From positions 620,001 through 684,000 of the forward strand of contig NZ_QZCF01000001.1 in assembly GCF_003591485.1 (NCBI RefSeq): DNA of 64,000 nucleotides, read 5' to 3'. The position numbers and the translations under genes are program-made. Below the pieces are notes generated by a model. The model had not been told where the DNA came from and did not search any database. It saw only the letters and a program-made list of their open reading frames with translations. Below, one piece after another: positions 11,564 to 19,573 of the stretch (positions are counted from its first letter, which is position 1; every line of letters starts with the position of its first letter). This stretch comes from Paenibacillus sp. 1011MAR3C5 (lineage in GTDB: Bacteria; Bacillota; Bacilli; Paenibacillales; Paenibacillaceae).

Positions 11564-11600
11564 AACAAAAAACCTCTCTTCGTCTGACTCAAGAGAGGTT
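11564..11600 (-). terminator. Intrinsic terminator of bofC
   Basis: A 10-bp perfect stem (AACCTCTCTT / AAGAGAGGTT) with a 10-base loop is followed on the minus strand by a T run. It lies 38 bases past the bofC stop and separates bofC from the ruvC promoter. Confidence 0.9.
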
Positions 11601-11638
11601 GTGTTCGGCGGCAATGCCGCTTTTACGGAGCTTGTCCG

Positions 11639-12322
11639 CTAATAAGCCTGCTTCATCGCTCTTTCATCATGCTGCACGGCATAATCGCTGAAGGTAGACA
11701 GGACACTGTTGTATTCATCAATATCATTGACGCGGATACCTTGATTCAACAGATTCAGCTGCTGCTGCGGCAGGCTGCTTTCCATATAGCGAATATCTAA
11801 TTGGAAGAAGGTCCGCATGACCTTCTCTTCTTTTGGCGTACCGTCGAACAGGGAGAAGTTCCCGCGCTTATCTACGCCAAAATGCGCATGCTCCCTGCAG
11901 TAATCGGATAAGTCCTCGATGCGATGCACCAGCATGACCGTTTCATTATCCCTTTGCAGCACCGCGCTCCATTCCGGATGATTGGACAGCAGCATTACGA
12001 CCTCATGAGTACTCAACCTTCCCATTGGCTCCGTTTCTTCACCGCATACATAGATGCGCTGCAGAACGACAGGAACTGCTTCTTTCTTTTTTTTCAAATA
12101 CGGTATGATGGACGGCCCCATATTCATCTGTGTCGATTTCTTCGCTATCTCTTGCTCTGCTTGTGAAATCCCCCATTTGCCGTCCTTTGCATGAGCCGCT
12201 ACAGGCATTACGGCAGTTGAAGCGATCAGCAGCCAGCATACGAGCCCGCCTAAGGTCCAGAGCGGTCTGCGATTTCTGCGCAGCCTTCGTTTCAATTGCT
12301 TCCACAGGCTGAATGTCATCAT
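11639..12322 (-). CDS. bofC: BofC, forespore signalling regulator
   Basis: BofC is secreted from the forespore into the intermembrane space, where it restrains SpoIVB, the protease that triggers sigma-K activation. The 227-residue protein has an Arg-rich N-terminus, an export helix (residues 22-42) and the BofC domain: PVVLQRIYVCGEETE, then FGVDKRGNFSLFDGTPKEEKVMRTFFQLD. The start at 12322 follows GGGGG by seven bases. It sits next to ruvCAB as in B. subtilis. A sigma-G-like promoter is present. SpoIVFA and SpoIVFB, which act in the same checkpoint, are also in this window. Confidence 0.9.
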   Translation of the reverse strand: MMTFSLWKQLKRRLRRNRRPLWTLGGLVCWLLIASTAVMPVAAHAKDGKWGISQAEQEIAKKSTQMNMGPSIIPYLKKKKEAVPVVLQRIYVCGEETEPMGRLSTHEVVMLLSNHPEWSAVLQRDNETVMLVHRIEDLSDYCREHAHFGVDKRGNFSLFDGTPKEEKVMRTFFQLDIRYMESSLPQQQLNLLNQGIRVNDIDEYNSVLSTFSDYAVQHDERAMKQAY

Positions 12323-12351
12323 GAGGAAGCCCCCTTTATTACGTTTTCCGA

Positions 12352-12381
12352 TAGTCTGCTCCAAACTTGTATAATTATTCA
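12352..12381 (-). promoter_or_regulatory. Candidate sigma-G promoter of bofC
   Basis: On the minus strand TGAATA (12381-12376), a 17-base spacer, then CAGACTA (12358-12352). This is one mismatch from the sigma-G -10 consensus CATAMTA, with a perfect-length spacer. bofC is sigma-G dependent in B. subtilis. It lies about 30 bases before the bofC start. Confidence 0.55.
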
Positions 12382-12393
12382 AATTTAATGATA

Positions 12394-12436
12394 AAAGAAA
12401 AAACAAACCGATCGGTTGAGGTTCCTGATCGGTTTG
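12394..12436 (-). terminator. Intrinsic terminator of the safA-like gene
   Basis: A perfect 10-bp stem CAAACCGATC / GATCGGTTTG (12404-12413 and 12427-12436) is followed on the minus strand by TTTTTTTC. It lies about 60 bases past the stop of the safA-like gene. Confidence 0.88.
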
Positions 12437-12494
12437 CCCATTTATTACGTATGCGGTTTGCAGCCCTTGTTAAAAGATAAGCTTCCTATTGCTG

Positions 12495-15155
12495 CTAACG
12501 ATTCAGCCAAGGACGGCTGCCGCCTTTTCTTTTCTTTTTGGAACTGGGAGCGACGGTACGAATGACTGCTTTCTTGCCTTTTTTACGCGGTTTTGCACTT
12601 GTCGATTTTGCCATTCCTGTCGCGTTCGTCAATTCATCTTCCCTTTTTCCTCCGCAGCCGCAATCATCCTTTGATTTGCCCGCAGGTGACACGGGAGCCG
12701 CATTGTTCGGCCATCCAGGATACGGATAACCGCTGGGGTAGCTGTTCAGGTAGGCGTTGGGATAGCTGTTCGGCATACCTGCATACCCCGGCGGCGGGTA
12801 CATGGCCGAATAGGCCGATAAGCCTTGAGCATTTGCATAAGGTGAAACCATACCCGCGTTTGGTGCATTGGACATTGGTGAGACCATGCCCATATTCGGT
12901 GCATTGGACATCGGCGAGACCATGCCCGCATTAGGACCAAAGCTTGACGGAGACAAAGCTGCATTTTCCCCCATTCCATAGTAGGAATGATTGCCTCCAT
13001 GGCCCCAGTCAGGACCTGCGCCGTATGGCATAATGGATGAATTCGGATAGCCGGACATGAACGTTCCAGGCGGACAATCATAAGGATACATTGGCTGTGT
13101 CTCCGAATAAGGAGCAAGATTAGGCTCGGCATTGACACTATACGGCATTACGCTGTTCGGCATGCCATAAGGCTGAATATTCGAAGCATTGGCTTCCGGA
13201 TAGTTCGGCAGGTCATAGAGCGACATGACGTCAGAGGACGGAGTGCCATATTGTTGGAACAGGTCAATGCTCTCCATATATTCGGTGTTGGATGCGCTAA
13301 GTTTCTTCTCTGCTGATTTTTCGATAGGCAATGGTTTTTTGCCGGCATATGGCGTCACTTTAGTCGCCGGTGCATTGGACAAAGGTGCTAGGTTGGCGTT
13401 GGGTCCAGCGTTAGACGAGAAGGGCGCCATATTTCCTGTTGCAAGCGGCGCGATGTTCGTTGACATAGGGCTCATGTTGCCCATGGACTGCGGAGCCATG
13501 TTCGATGACAGCGGGCCTACGTTGCCGGTAGACAGCGGCGCGATGTTCGTTGACATAGGGCTCATGTTACCCATGGACAGCGGAGCCATGTTCGATGACA
13601 GCGGGCCTACGTTGCCGGTAGACAGCGGCGCGATGTTCGATGACATAGGGCTCATGTTACCCATGGACAGCGGCGCAACGTTCGAAGACATAGGTGCGAT
13701 GTTACCCGTGGACAGCGGCGCAATGTTCGTTGACATAGGTGCCATGTTACCCGTGGACTGCGGCGCGATGTTCGATGACATAGGACTCATGTTACCCATG
13801 GAATGCGGCGCGATGTTCGATGACATAGGGCTCATGTTGCCCATGGACAGCGGCGCAATGTTCGATGACATAGGTGCCATGTTACCCGTGGACTGCGGCG
13901 CGATGTTCGATGACATAGGGCTCATGTTGCCCATGGACAGCGGCGCAATGTTCGATGACATAGGGCTCATGTTGCCCATGGACTGCGGCGCGATGTTCGT
14001 TGACATAGGGCTCATGTTGCCCATAGACAGCGGCGCAATGTTCGAAGACATAGGTGCCATGTTCGATGACAGCGGGCCTATGTTGCCGGTAGACAGCGGC
14101 GCCGTATTTGAGGATAACGGAGCTGTCTTGCCTGTGCCGAGCGGCGCTGCTTTCGATGCCAAAGGAGCTGTTTTTCCAGTAGCCAATGGCGCAATATTAC
14201 TATTAGCCGCAGGGGCCGGATTTGAAGACAGTGGAGCAATATTGCTGTTTGCGAGCGGCGCAACGTTGTTCCCTGCTAACGGACTAATGTTGTTCCCTGC
14301 TAACGGACTAATGTTAGACGATAAAGGAGCTGTTTTCCCGGTTGACAGCGGCTCTTGCTTTTTGGCTGCAAGCGGTTCAGCCTTTGTAGCCAAAGGCTCA
14401 ACTTTCTTTGATGCCAGCGGCTCTACTTTCGTAGCCAAAGGCTCAACTTTCTTTGATGCCAGAGGTTCTACTTTCGTTGCCAACGGCTCTACTTTCGTTG
14501 CGAGCGGTTCTACTTTCTTAGACAGCGGCTCTACTTTTTTCTCAGCGGCTGGCTCTACTTTGGCAGCAGGCGGCTTTGGTGCTGGCGCAGGCGGTACAGG
14601 AGAGACGATCGGTGCTGTCGGTTTTTTCTCCGCTACAGGAGCCGTATTTTTCTTCTCCGTTGCAAGACCTGTGAACGTTTTGCCAACAACCGACGGGGCA
14701 GTGGACAATTTTCCTACGATCCCCTGAACGCCTTGCATAAGCGAAGACGGGTGAAGCGGATGCGTTGGGGTTTTGCCGCCTACGTTTTGCTGTGTGATAG
14801 TCGTCGGCATCTGCGCATCGGCTTTAGGTATGTTTACAACCTCTCCTGTCAAAAGCACGTTAGGATTTTTGAGATGCGGGTTCGCATGAATCATCGTGGC
14901 CAGCGGAACACCCCAAGCTTTGGAAAGCTTCCAAAGCGTATCTCCTTGTTTGACGACATGCTGATGCATGATATCCATTCCACTCACTCCATTCTGTGCA
15001 GTAGGGGTCGATGGAATCTTCAGCTTCATACCTACCTCCAGCACATCCGGATTCGTAATCCCCGGGTTGAGTTTCAAAATTTCTTCGAGCGGCACGTTAT
15101 ACTTCTGACCGATAAAGTATAAGGTATCGCCACTTTTGACCATATGGATTCTCAC
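12495..15155 (-). CDS. safA: SafA-like spore coat protein with giant repeats
   Basis: SafA is a LysM-containing inner-coat morphogenetic protein that binds the cortex and, with SpoVID, organises the coat. This 886-residue version has two LysM domains: residues 3-50 (HMVKSGDTLYFIGQKYNVP) and about 67-113 (VVKQGDTLWKLSKAWGVPL). Next come a Pro/Lys linker, a run of EPLATKV-type heptads, a 15-residue Ser/Asn/Met/Pro repeat array, a Tyr/Pro/Met/Asn-rich segment with NAGMVSPMSNAP repeats, and a basic tail with DDCGCGGK. The GTG start at 15155 follows AGGAGGT by nine bases. B. subtilis SafA is 387 residues and sits beside bofC; position and LysM match, but the rest is lineage-specific. Confidence 0.82.
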   Translation of the reverse strand: MRIHMVKSGDTLYFIGQKYNVPLEEILKLNPGITNPDVLEVGMKLKIPSTPTAQNGVSGMDIMHQHVVKQGDTLWKLSKAWGVPLATMIHANPHLKNPNVLLTGEVVNIPKADAQMPTTITQQNVGGKTPTHPLHPSSLMQGVQGIVGKLSTAPSVVGKTFTGLATEKKNTAPVAEKKPTAPIVSPVPPAPAPKPPAAKVEPAAEKKVEPLSKKVEPLATKVEPLATKVEPLASKKVEPLATKVEPLASKKVEPLATKAEPLAAKKQEPLSTGKTAPLSSNISPLAGNNISPLAGNNVAPLANSNIAPLSSNPAPAANSNIAPLATGKTAPLASKAAPLGTGKTAPLSSNTAPLSTGNIGPLSSNMAPMSSNIAPLSMGNMSPMSTNIAPQSMGNMSPMSSNIAPLSMGNMSPMSSNIAPQSTGNMAPMSSNIAPLSMGNMSPMSSNIAPHSMGNMSPMSSNIAPQSTGNMAPMSTNIAPLSTGNIAPMSSNVAPLSMGNMSPMSSNIAPLSTGNVGPLSSNMAPLSMGNMSPMSTNIAPLSTGNVGPLSSNMAPQSMGNMSPMSTNIAPLATGNMAPFSSNAGPNANLAPLSNAPATKVTPYAGKKPLPIEKSAEKKLSASNTEYMESIDLFQQYGTPSSDVMSLYDLPNYPEANASNIQPYGMPNSVMPYSVNAEPNLAPYSETQPMYPYDCPPGTFMSGYPNSSIMPYGAGPDWGHGGNHSYYGMGENAALSPSSFGPNAGMVSPMSNAPNMGMVSPMSNAPNAGMVSPYANAQGLSAYSAMYPPPGYAGMPNSYPNAYLNSYPSGYPYPGWPNNAAPVSPAGKSKDDCGCGGKREDELTNATGMAKSTSAKPRKKGKKAVIRTVAPSSKKKRKGGSRPWLNR
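13416..14111 (-). repeat. 45-bp tandem repeat array within safA-like gene
   Basis: Fifteen 15-residue units of the type SNIAPLSMGNMSPMS, plus one 7-residue partial unit between the first and second, are encoded as 45-bp DNA repeats. Units 2 to 15 are contiguous (13416-14045). Positions 1 (S/T), 7 (L/Q/H), 9 (M/T) and 13 (S/A/G) vary, whereas the N, P and G positions are nearly invariant. Variants alternate in blocks, which suggests duplication by slippage or unequal crossing-over. Confidence 0.97.
14334..14534 (-). repeat. EPL(A/S)xK heptad repeat in safA-like gene
   Basis: About eight degenerate 21-24 bp units encode VEPLATK, VEPLASKK and related forms. They merge downstream into TAPLSS and ISPLAGNN units. 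The shared xPL core suggests the 15-residue array grew out of this shorter repeat. Confidence 0.85.
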
Positions 15156-15270
15156 TCGCCGATGACCTCCTGTCACGTTCTGAATAACTTGGCAAGGCTA
15201 ATGCCCGTTATCAATCTCTACATCCTATGCAGCTTATAGGCAGGTGTCTCCACTTTATTTGAAAAAAATA

Positions 15271-15300
15271 GTCATTTCGCTCAAAGAACTGACATAGGTA
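15271..15300 (+). promoter_or_regulatory. Candidate sigma-E promoter of a 43-codon ORF
   Basis: GTCATTTC (15271-15278), a 14-base spacer, then CATAGGTA (15293-15300). This resembles the sigma-E pattern GTCATATT-N13-15-CATACAAT in the -35 core and the CATA of the -10. It points towards the short ORF at 15346. Confidence 0.4.
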
Positions 15301-15345
15301 CAAGCTAATGGGAGCAAGGACTGCTTGGTTGGGAAGAGGAGTCGT

Positions 15346-15477
15346 ATGACCTTATTTCAATCGGAGCAAATATTGAAGCTTGTTGAGTGCAAAGATGCGC
15401 AACTGGGTGGCGTGAGACTGAAAATCAGGCAAACGTTCCCTATTGCGTCGCTAGCGCTGCAGGTTCGATTGCGATGA
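15346..15477 (+). CDS. Possible 43-residue protein divergent from safA
   Basis: This short reading frame begins MTLFQSEQILKLVECKD and ends with a basic ALQVRLR tail. Its ATG follows AGAGGAG by four bases, and a sigma-E-like promoter lies 45 bases upstream. I do not recognise the product. It is one of only a few plus-strand frames in this half of the window with both a ribosome site and a promoter candidate. The 680-bp gap between safA and pheA otherwise holds only a long hairpin. It could be a chance frame. Confidence 0.4.
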   Translation: MTLFQSEQILKLVECKDAQLGGVRLKIRQTFPIASLALQVRLR

Positions 15478-15577
15478 ATGAATTGAGTTCAGGTATGGGC
15501 TGATCTAAAAGGATAAAGTTGAAAAGAAGTCGCTGCAAGAACAAGCTGCATAATCCTTCTACACAATAAGCTGCACA

Positions 15578-15653
15578 TAAAAAACAACCCTTTGCTGATG
15601 TAGAGGACTTCAGCGCATCTCGCGCGGTCATCTACACACGTACAAAGGGTTGT
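15578..15653 (-). terminator. Long three-tier hairpin with T run after pheA
   Basis: An outer 11-bp stem (15584-15594 / 15643-15653) encloses a 6-bp stem (15599-15604 / 15631-15636) and an inner GCGC pair. On the minus strand it is followed by TTTTTTA. It lies about 180 bases past pheA and probably ends the pheB-hom-thrB-pheA transcript. Its size would also suit a small structured RNA. Confidence 0.65.
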
Positions 15654-15834
15654 ATATGGTTGAAATACAGCTAGCCATCTCAGCTAATTCGTATACTTTT
15701 CGGCCGTTTACATTGAAAATGCTGAGGAACTCTGCGGATTCAGCGCTTCCGGACTATTGCAGCGTTGCGGCACAGAGACGGAGACAAGCCCGTTTTTGCA
15801 GGCCATATATCCTGCTATCATAGTCATTCGTTAA

Positions 15835-16710
15835 TTAAAGCAATTGCTCATACGTAAAGCTTGGGTAGCATCCCAGTACCCGAATCGAGCAGCCAATCGC
15901 TTCGATCTCTTCCAGCGCCGCAGGCAGCAGAACCGAATCAAGCGACATCTCTATCTCGATATAGAAGTAATAATTGCCCAGCTTCTTCTTCGTCGGGCGA
16001 GATTCAATCCGCGACAAGTTGATTCTCCGCCATGCAAAGGCGGACAACACTTGATGCAGCGCGCCCGGATAGTCCTCGGGCAGCGTGATCAGGATGCTGG
16101 TTTTAATGCGGTCCGACTTTTGGGCTGTATAAGGCTCGGAGCCGACCAGCATAAAGCGGGTATAGTTGTTGTCATGATCGGTAATCTCCGTCGCGAGCAA
16201 ATCCAGTCCGTTATTCGCAGCGGCAATCCGGGTACCGATTGCCGCGATGCCTTCTCCCGGATGGTCACGCACGATGCGGACCGCCTCAGCGGTGCTGCTG
16301 ACATGCTCCGTCTCCACGTTCGGCATATGCTCTCTTAGAAACTGGAGGCACTGAGCCATAGCGACAGGATGGCTAATCACTCTCTTGATGCGGGTGAAAT
16401 CAAGCTCTCCCGCATCATTCAGCAGCTCCGACCGTCTGCTGATCAGATTCTGAATGGATGGATACACCCATTCCGCTTGCATAGGCAGATCGACCTCATG
16501 AACCAGCCAATCCATATGAAGGCTTACGGAGCCCTCAATTGTATTCTCAATAGGAATGACGCTGTAATCGCTAATTCCATTGACCGTTGATTGGAATACA
16601 TCCGCTATGAGCCGATGATGCTTCCACTCGACCCGGTCTTCACCGGCAAACAAATGTTTAGCCGCTTCATCCGATACAGAGCCGGCCGGCAGCAAAGCTA
16701 TGGTTTTCAT
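15835..16710 (-). CDS. pheA: Prephenate dehydratase
   Basis: PheA converts prephenate to phenylpyruvate in phenylalanine synthesis and is usually inhibited by phenylalanine through an ACT domain. The 291-residue monofunctional protein has the catalytic PDT domain (VIPIENTIEGSVSLHMDWL near residue 55 and a TRF motif at about residue 187, in NYTRFMLVG) and a C-terminal ACT domain from about 205 (PGALHQVLSAFAWRRINLSRIESRP). No chorismate mutase is fused. The ATG overlaps the thrB stop as ATGA. B. subtilis has pheB-pheA adjacent; here hom and thrB lie between them. Confidence 0.96.
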   Translation of the reverse strand: MKTIALLPAGSVSDEAAKHLFAGEDRVEWKHHRLIADVFQSTVNGISDYSVIPIENTIEGSVSLHMDWLVHEVDLPMQAEWVYPSIQNLISRRSELLNDAGELDFTRIKRVISHPVAMAQCLQFLREHMPNVETEHVSSTAEAVRIVRDHPGEGIAAIGTRIAAANNGLDLLATEITDHDNNYTRFMLVGSEPYTAQKSDRIKTSILITLPEDYPGALHQVLSAFAWRRINLSRIESRPTKKKLGNYYFYIEIEMSLDSVLLPAALEEIEAIGCSIRVLGCYPSFTYEQLL

Positions 16711-17708
16711 GCTATGATTTCTCCTTTAATCCGATCCAGCAGCGTTGCCGAATCTCCAAATCCCGCCCCGCTGCTGACTGGTCTTTCCTCCACCGTCACG
16801 ACAGGACCGCTTGTACATGGCGAGAGCCACAATGTCTCCGCGTCGATACCTTCCTTTGCAAGCGTCCCCTTGAGGAAGCCCTCCAGCTCCGTCTTGTCCG
16901 GGCTGTCCGCATCGACGAATGCAATCAGCGTAGGCCCAGCCCCGCTGAGCGCCGCACCCAGCGCGCCAAAGTCGGCGGCGCGCTCCAAGATCTCCGCCAT
17001 GCCGGGAATAAGCGCTGCACGATAGGGCTGGTGCAGCCGATCCTGCATCGCATGGCGGATCAGGCCGAGCTCGCCGCTAGCCAAAGCCGCGACGAGCAGC
17101 GAGCTGCGGCCGACATTGAAGACAGCGTCGGCCATGGCAATCTGAGAAGGCAGCGCATGGCGAGCCTTCTCCGTCGACAACTGGAACGCTGGGATAGCTA
17201 CCAGCGTCTCCAGTCTGCTATTCGGCTCGATCCGCACATGCTGCGCCTCCGAGCCGTCCCAAGCGGATACGACAATGCCGCCGAACAGCGAGGCGCCGAC
17301 ATTGTCGGGATGCCCCTCCAGCTCCGTTGCAAGCTGGAACAGCTTTTGATCGCTGAGCGGACTGCCGATCAGCGCGTTGGCTGCGACCAGTGCGCCGACG
17401 ATTGCCGTAGCGCTGCTGCCGAGACCGCGTGCCAGCGGAATATCGCTGTACATAGCGATACGCAGCTCCGGCACCTTCACGCCGGCTTCTTTGAATACCA
17501 GCTGCGCTACTTTGTAGATCAGATTGGATTTGTCCTGTGGCAAGCCGTCCATACCGTCGCCATACAGCTGGAACGACGTCTCGCCTGAGACAGACTCCGA
17601 CATTTCAATCCAGGCATACAAGCTAAGTGCCATGCCTAATGTATCGAAGCCGGGGCCAAGATTAGCTGTGCTTGCAGGTACTTTTACAATAACTTTGCGA
17701 TCATTCAT
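16707..17708 (-). CDS. thrB: Homoserine kinase
   Basis: ThrB phosphorylates homoserine on the way to threonine. The 333-residue GHMP kinase shows the N-terminal VPASTANLGPGFDTLGMAL motif, the phosphate loop PLARGLGSSATAIVGAL near residue 90, and the C-terminal GAALSGAGPTLIAFV motif. It starts 4 bases after the hom stop with AAGGAT as ribosome site and overlaps pheA by 4 bases. thrC, which in B. subtilis lies between hom and thrB, is absent here and must be elsewhere. Confidence 0.97.
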   Translation of the reverse strand: MNDRKVIVKVPASTANLGPGFDTLGMALSLYAWIEMSESVSGETSFQLYGDGMDGLPQDKSNLIYKVAQLVFKEAGVKVPELRIAMYSDIPLARGLGSSATAIVGALVAANALIGSPLSDQKLFQLATELEGHPDNVGASLFGGIVVSAWDGSEAQHVRIEPNSRLETLVAIPAFQLSTEKARHALPSQIAMADAVFNVGRSSLLVAALASGELGLIRHAMQDRLHQPYRAALIPGMAEILERAADFGALGAALSGAGPTLIAFVDADSPDKTELEGFLKGTLAKEGIDAETLWLSPCTSGPVVTVEERPVSSGAGFGDSATLLDRIKGEIIA

Positions 17709-17712
17709 CTGC

Positions 17713-18999
17713 TTATCCTTCCACCCTGTACACGCTCTTCACTTTATAAACGACATCCAGCGATTCGAATGTAGCGAGCACCTTCTGGACAGCGGCTTTG
17801 CTTGCGTCATGCGTAATGATGATAATTTCCGCTTCCGGATTCGTAGGATTCGGCTGCTGCAGAACGGACTCCAGGCTCACTTCGGATTCCGCAAACACTT
17901 GCGTAATACGAGCGAGCACGCCCGCACGGTCAGCTACATGAAGCAGCATGAAGTATTTCGATGAAATCTGCTCGTCAGTCTTCAGCTTCGTCTCCTTGTA
18001 TGCAATACCGCTTTGCTTGCCGTTTACGCCCAGCTTCAAGCTTTTCACGACGGCTACCAAGTCCGCAACGATGGACGTTGCTGTAGGCAGCTCGCCCGCT
18101 CCCGCTCCGTAGAACATCGTTTCGCCAACCGCTTCGCCGTACACATACACTGCATTGAACACGCCGTTGACGGACGCGATCGGATGCGAATGCTTCACCA
18201 TCGTAGGCTGCACGCTGATGCTGATCAGATCATCCTGACGCTCCGCGATGCCCAGCAGCTTCAATTCATAGCCAAGACGCTTCGCGTACAGGATATCTTC
18301 TTTGCTGACCGCGGAGATGCCCTTGGCCGACACATCTTCAAGCTTCACGTTCGTGCGGAAGCCGAGCGTCGCCAGAATCGTCATCTTGCGAGCAGCGTCC
18401 AACCCTTCCACGTCAGATGTCGGATCGGATTCAGCATAACCAAGCGCTTGCGCTTCCTTCAGCACGTCGGCGTAGGCTGCACCCTCCTGGCTCATTTTCG
18501 TCAGGATATAGTTGGTTGTCCCGTTCACAATCCCCATGATTTTCGTAATCCGATCGGAAGAGAAGCCTTCTACCAGCGTACGGAGAATTGGAATGCCGCC
18601 TGCTACGCTTGCCTCATACAGTACATCACAGCGATGCTCCTTCGCCTTGGCCAAAATTTCCGGACCATGCAGCGCCATCAAATCCTTATTCGCCGTTACT
18701 ACATGCTTGCCCAGTGAGAGCGCTTCAAGAATGTATTCCTTTGTTTGACCGATGCCGCCCATGACTTCAACGATTACATCGATATCCGGGTGGCGGATAA
18801 CCTCCCACGGGTCCTCCGTCAGCTTATCCTGCGATATCGAAATATTTCGCGACTTGCTCTTGTTTTGCACAAGCACCTTCTCGATGAGAATGGGAGATCC
18901 CACTTGGCTTTGCAAATCTTCCTGATGCGCCTCTACGATGCGTACGACGCCTGTCCCGACTGTACCGAGCCCTAGCAAACCTACTTTAACCGGCTTCAT
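17713..18999 (-). CDS. hom: Homoserine dehydrogenase
   Basis: Hom reduces aspartate semialdehyde to homoserine, the branch point to threonine and methionine. The 428-residue protein begins with a Rossmann motif (LLGLGTVGTGVV), has the catalytic region GIVNGTTNYILTKM and EAQALGYAESDPTSDVEG, and ends with an ACT domain from about residue 350 (ADRAGVLARITQVFAESE), normally a threonine sensor. The ATG follows GGAGGG. It is second in the pheB-hom-thrB-pheA operon. Confidence 0.98.
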   Translation of the reverse strand: MKPVKVGLLGLGTVGTGVVRIVEAHQEDLQSQVGSPILIEKVLVQNKSKSRNISISQDKLTEDPWEVIRHPDIDVIVEVMGGIGQTKEYILEALSLGKHVVTANKDLMALHGPEILAKAKEHRCDVLYEASVAGGIPILRTLVEGFSSDRITKIMGIVNGTTNYILTKMSQEGAAYADVLKEAQALGYAESDPTSDVEGLDAARKMTILATLGFRTNVKLEDVSAKGISAVSKEDILYAKRLGYELKLLGIAERQDDLISISVQPTMVKHSHPIASVNGVFNAVYVYGEAVGETMFYGAGAGELPTATSIVADLVAVVKSLKLGVNGKQSGIAYKETKLKTDEQISSKYFMLLHVADRAGVLARITQVFAESEVSLESVLQQPNPTNPEAEIIIITHDASKAAVQKVLATFESLDVVYKVKSVYRVEG

Positions 19000-19022
19000 A
19001 TATTCCCTCCGTTGCCTATTAG

Positions 19023-19460
19023 TTATCCTCGTCCGATGATGGACGCTTTGCGTACGCCCGATTGGCGGCGAAGCAGCTCTATCAGCTCTGTTGCGTCACC
19101 CGCGACCTGCGAGACATCGATGGATAGCACAACGTTCGCGAATCCCTGCAAGGGGATGCTCTGATTCATCGTCAGCACGTTGCCTTCCTGACTGGCTACC
19201 AGCGCAAGCACGCTCGACAGCACCCCAGCCCGATGCTCCAAATCCATGGACACGGTAATAATCCGCTCTTGCGCAATTTCATTCAACTCGTATACGCCAT
19301 CCTTATACTTATAGAAGGCGCTGCGGCTAAGCCCTGCCCGCTCTACGGCCTCATGTACGGTTGCCGCGCTCCCGTTGCTGAGGAGCGTCTTCACCAGTAT
19401 GGTTTTCTGTATCGCTTCCGGTAAAATATCCTCCCGAACGACAAAATAGCGATCAGCCAT
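19023..19460 (-). CDS. pheB: ACT-domain regulator, PheB family
   Basis: A 145-residue protein with an N-terminal helix-turn-helix-like part (VHEAVERAGLSRSAFYKYKDGV, residues 32-53) and a C-terminal ACT domain (HRAGVLSSVLALVASQEGNVLTM). This is the UPF0735/PheB family, annotated as chorismate-mutase-like in B. subtilis but better described as a probable amino-acid-sensing regulator. The start at 19460 follows GAGGAGG by six bases. It heads the hom-thrB-pheA operon and is next to obg, as in B. subtilis. Confidence 0.9.
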   Translation of the reverse strand: MADRYFVVREDILPEAIQKTILVKTLLSNGSAATVHEAVERAGLSRSAFYKYKDGVYELNEIAQERIITVSMDLEHRAGVLSSVLALVASQEGNVLTMNQSIPLQGFANVVLSIDVSQVAGDATELIELLRRQSGVRKASIIGRG

Positions 19461-19502
19461 CCCAGTCCTCCTCAAAAAGACAATTGTACACCTATAGTGG
19501 AC

Positions 19503-19531
19503 ATTATATCGAAATCCTGAGCATGCGGCAA
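19503..19531 (-). promoter_or_regulatory. Sigma-A promoter of the pheB-hom-thrB-pheA operon
   Basis: On the minus strand TTGCCG (19531-19526), a 17-base spacer, then TATAAT (19508-19503). It is placed 43 bases before the pheB start and just downstream of the obg terminator. No T-box or tryptophan-like leader is visible. Confidence 0.7.
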
Positions 19532-19541
19532 TAGGCTGGAA

Positions 19542-19566
19542 AGAAAAAAGACGACTTTCGTCGTCT
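19542..19566 (-). terminator. Intrinsic terminator of spo0B-obg
   Basis: The stem GACGAC / GTCGTC with loop TTTC (19550-19565) is followed on the minus strand by TTTTTTCTTT. It lies 8 bases after the obg stop. Confidence 0.88.
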
Positions 19567-19573
19567 CTTCCCC

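Noticed and set aside
13416..14111. Possible CRISPR array
   Set aside because: Repeats are contiguous, degenerate and coding, with no unique spacers and no cas genes nearby.
13225..14727. A 500-codon open frame on the plus strand through the safA-like repeats
   Set aside because: It is the antisense of a 45-bp in-frame repeat, which stays open because the repeat length is a multiple of three. It has no ribosome site and the minus-strand protein has LysM domains.
15440..15631. 63-codon minus-strand frame in the safA-pheA gap
   Set aside because: It runs through the hairpin at 15584-15653, has no ribosome site and no conserved feature.
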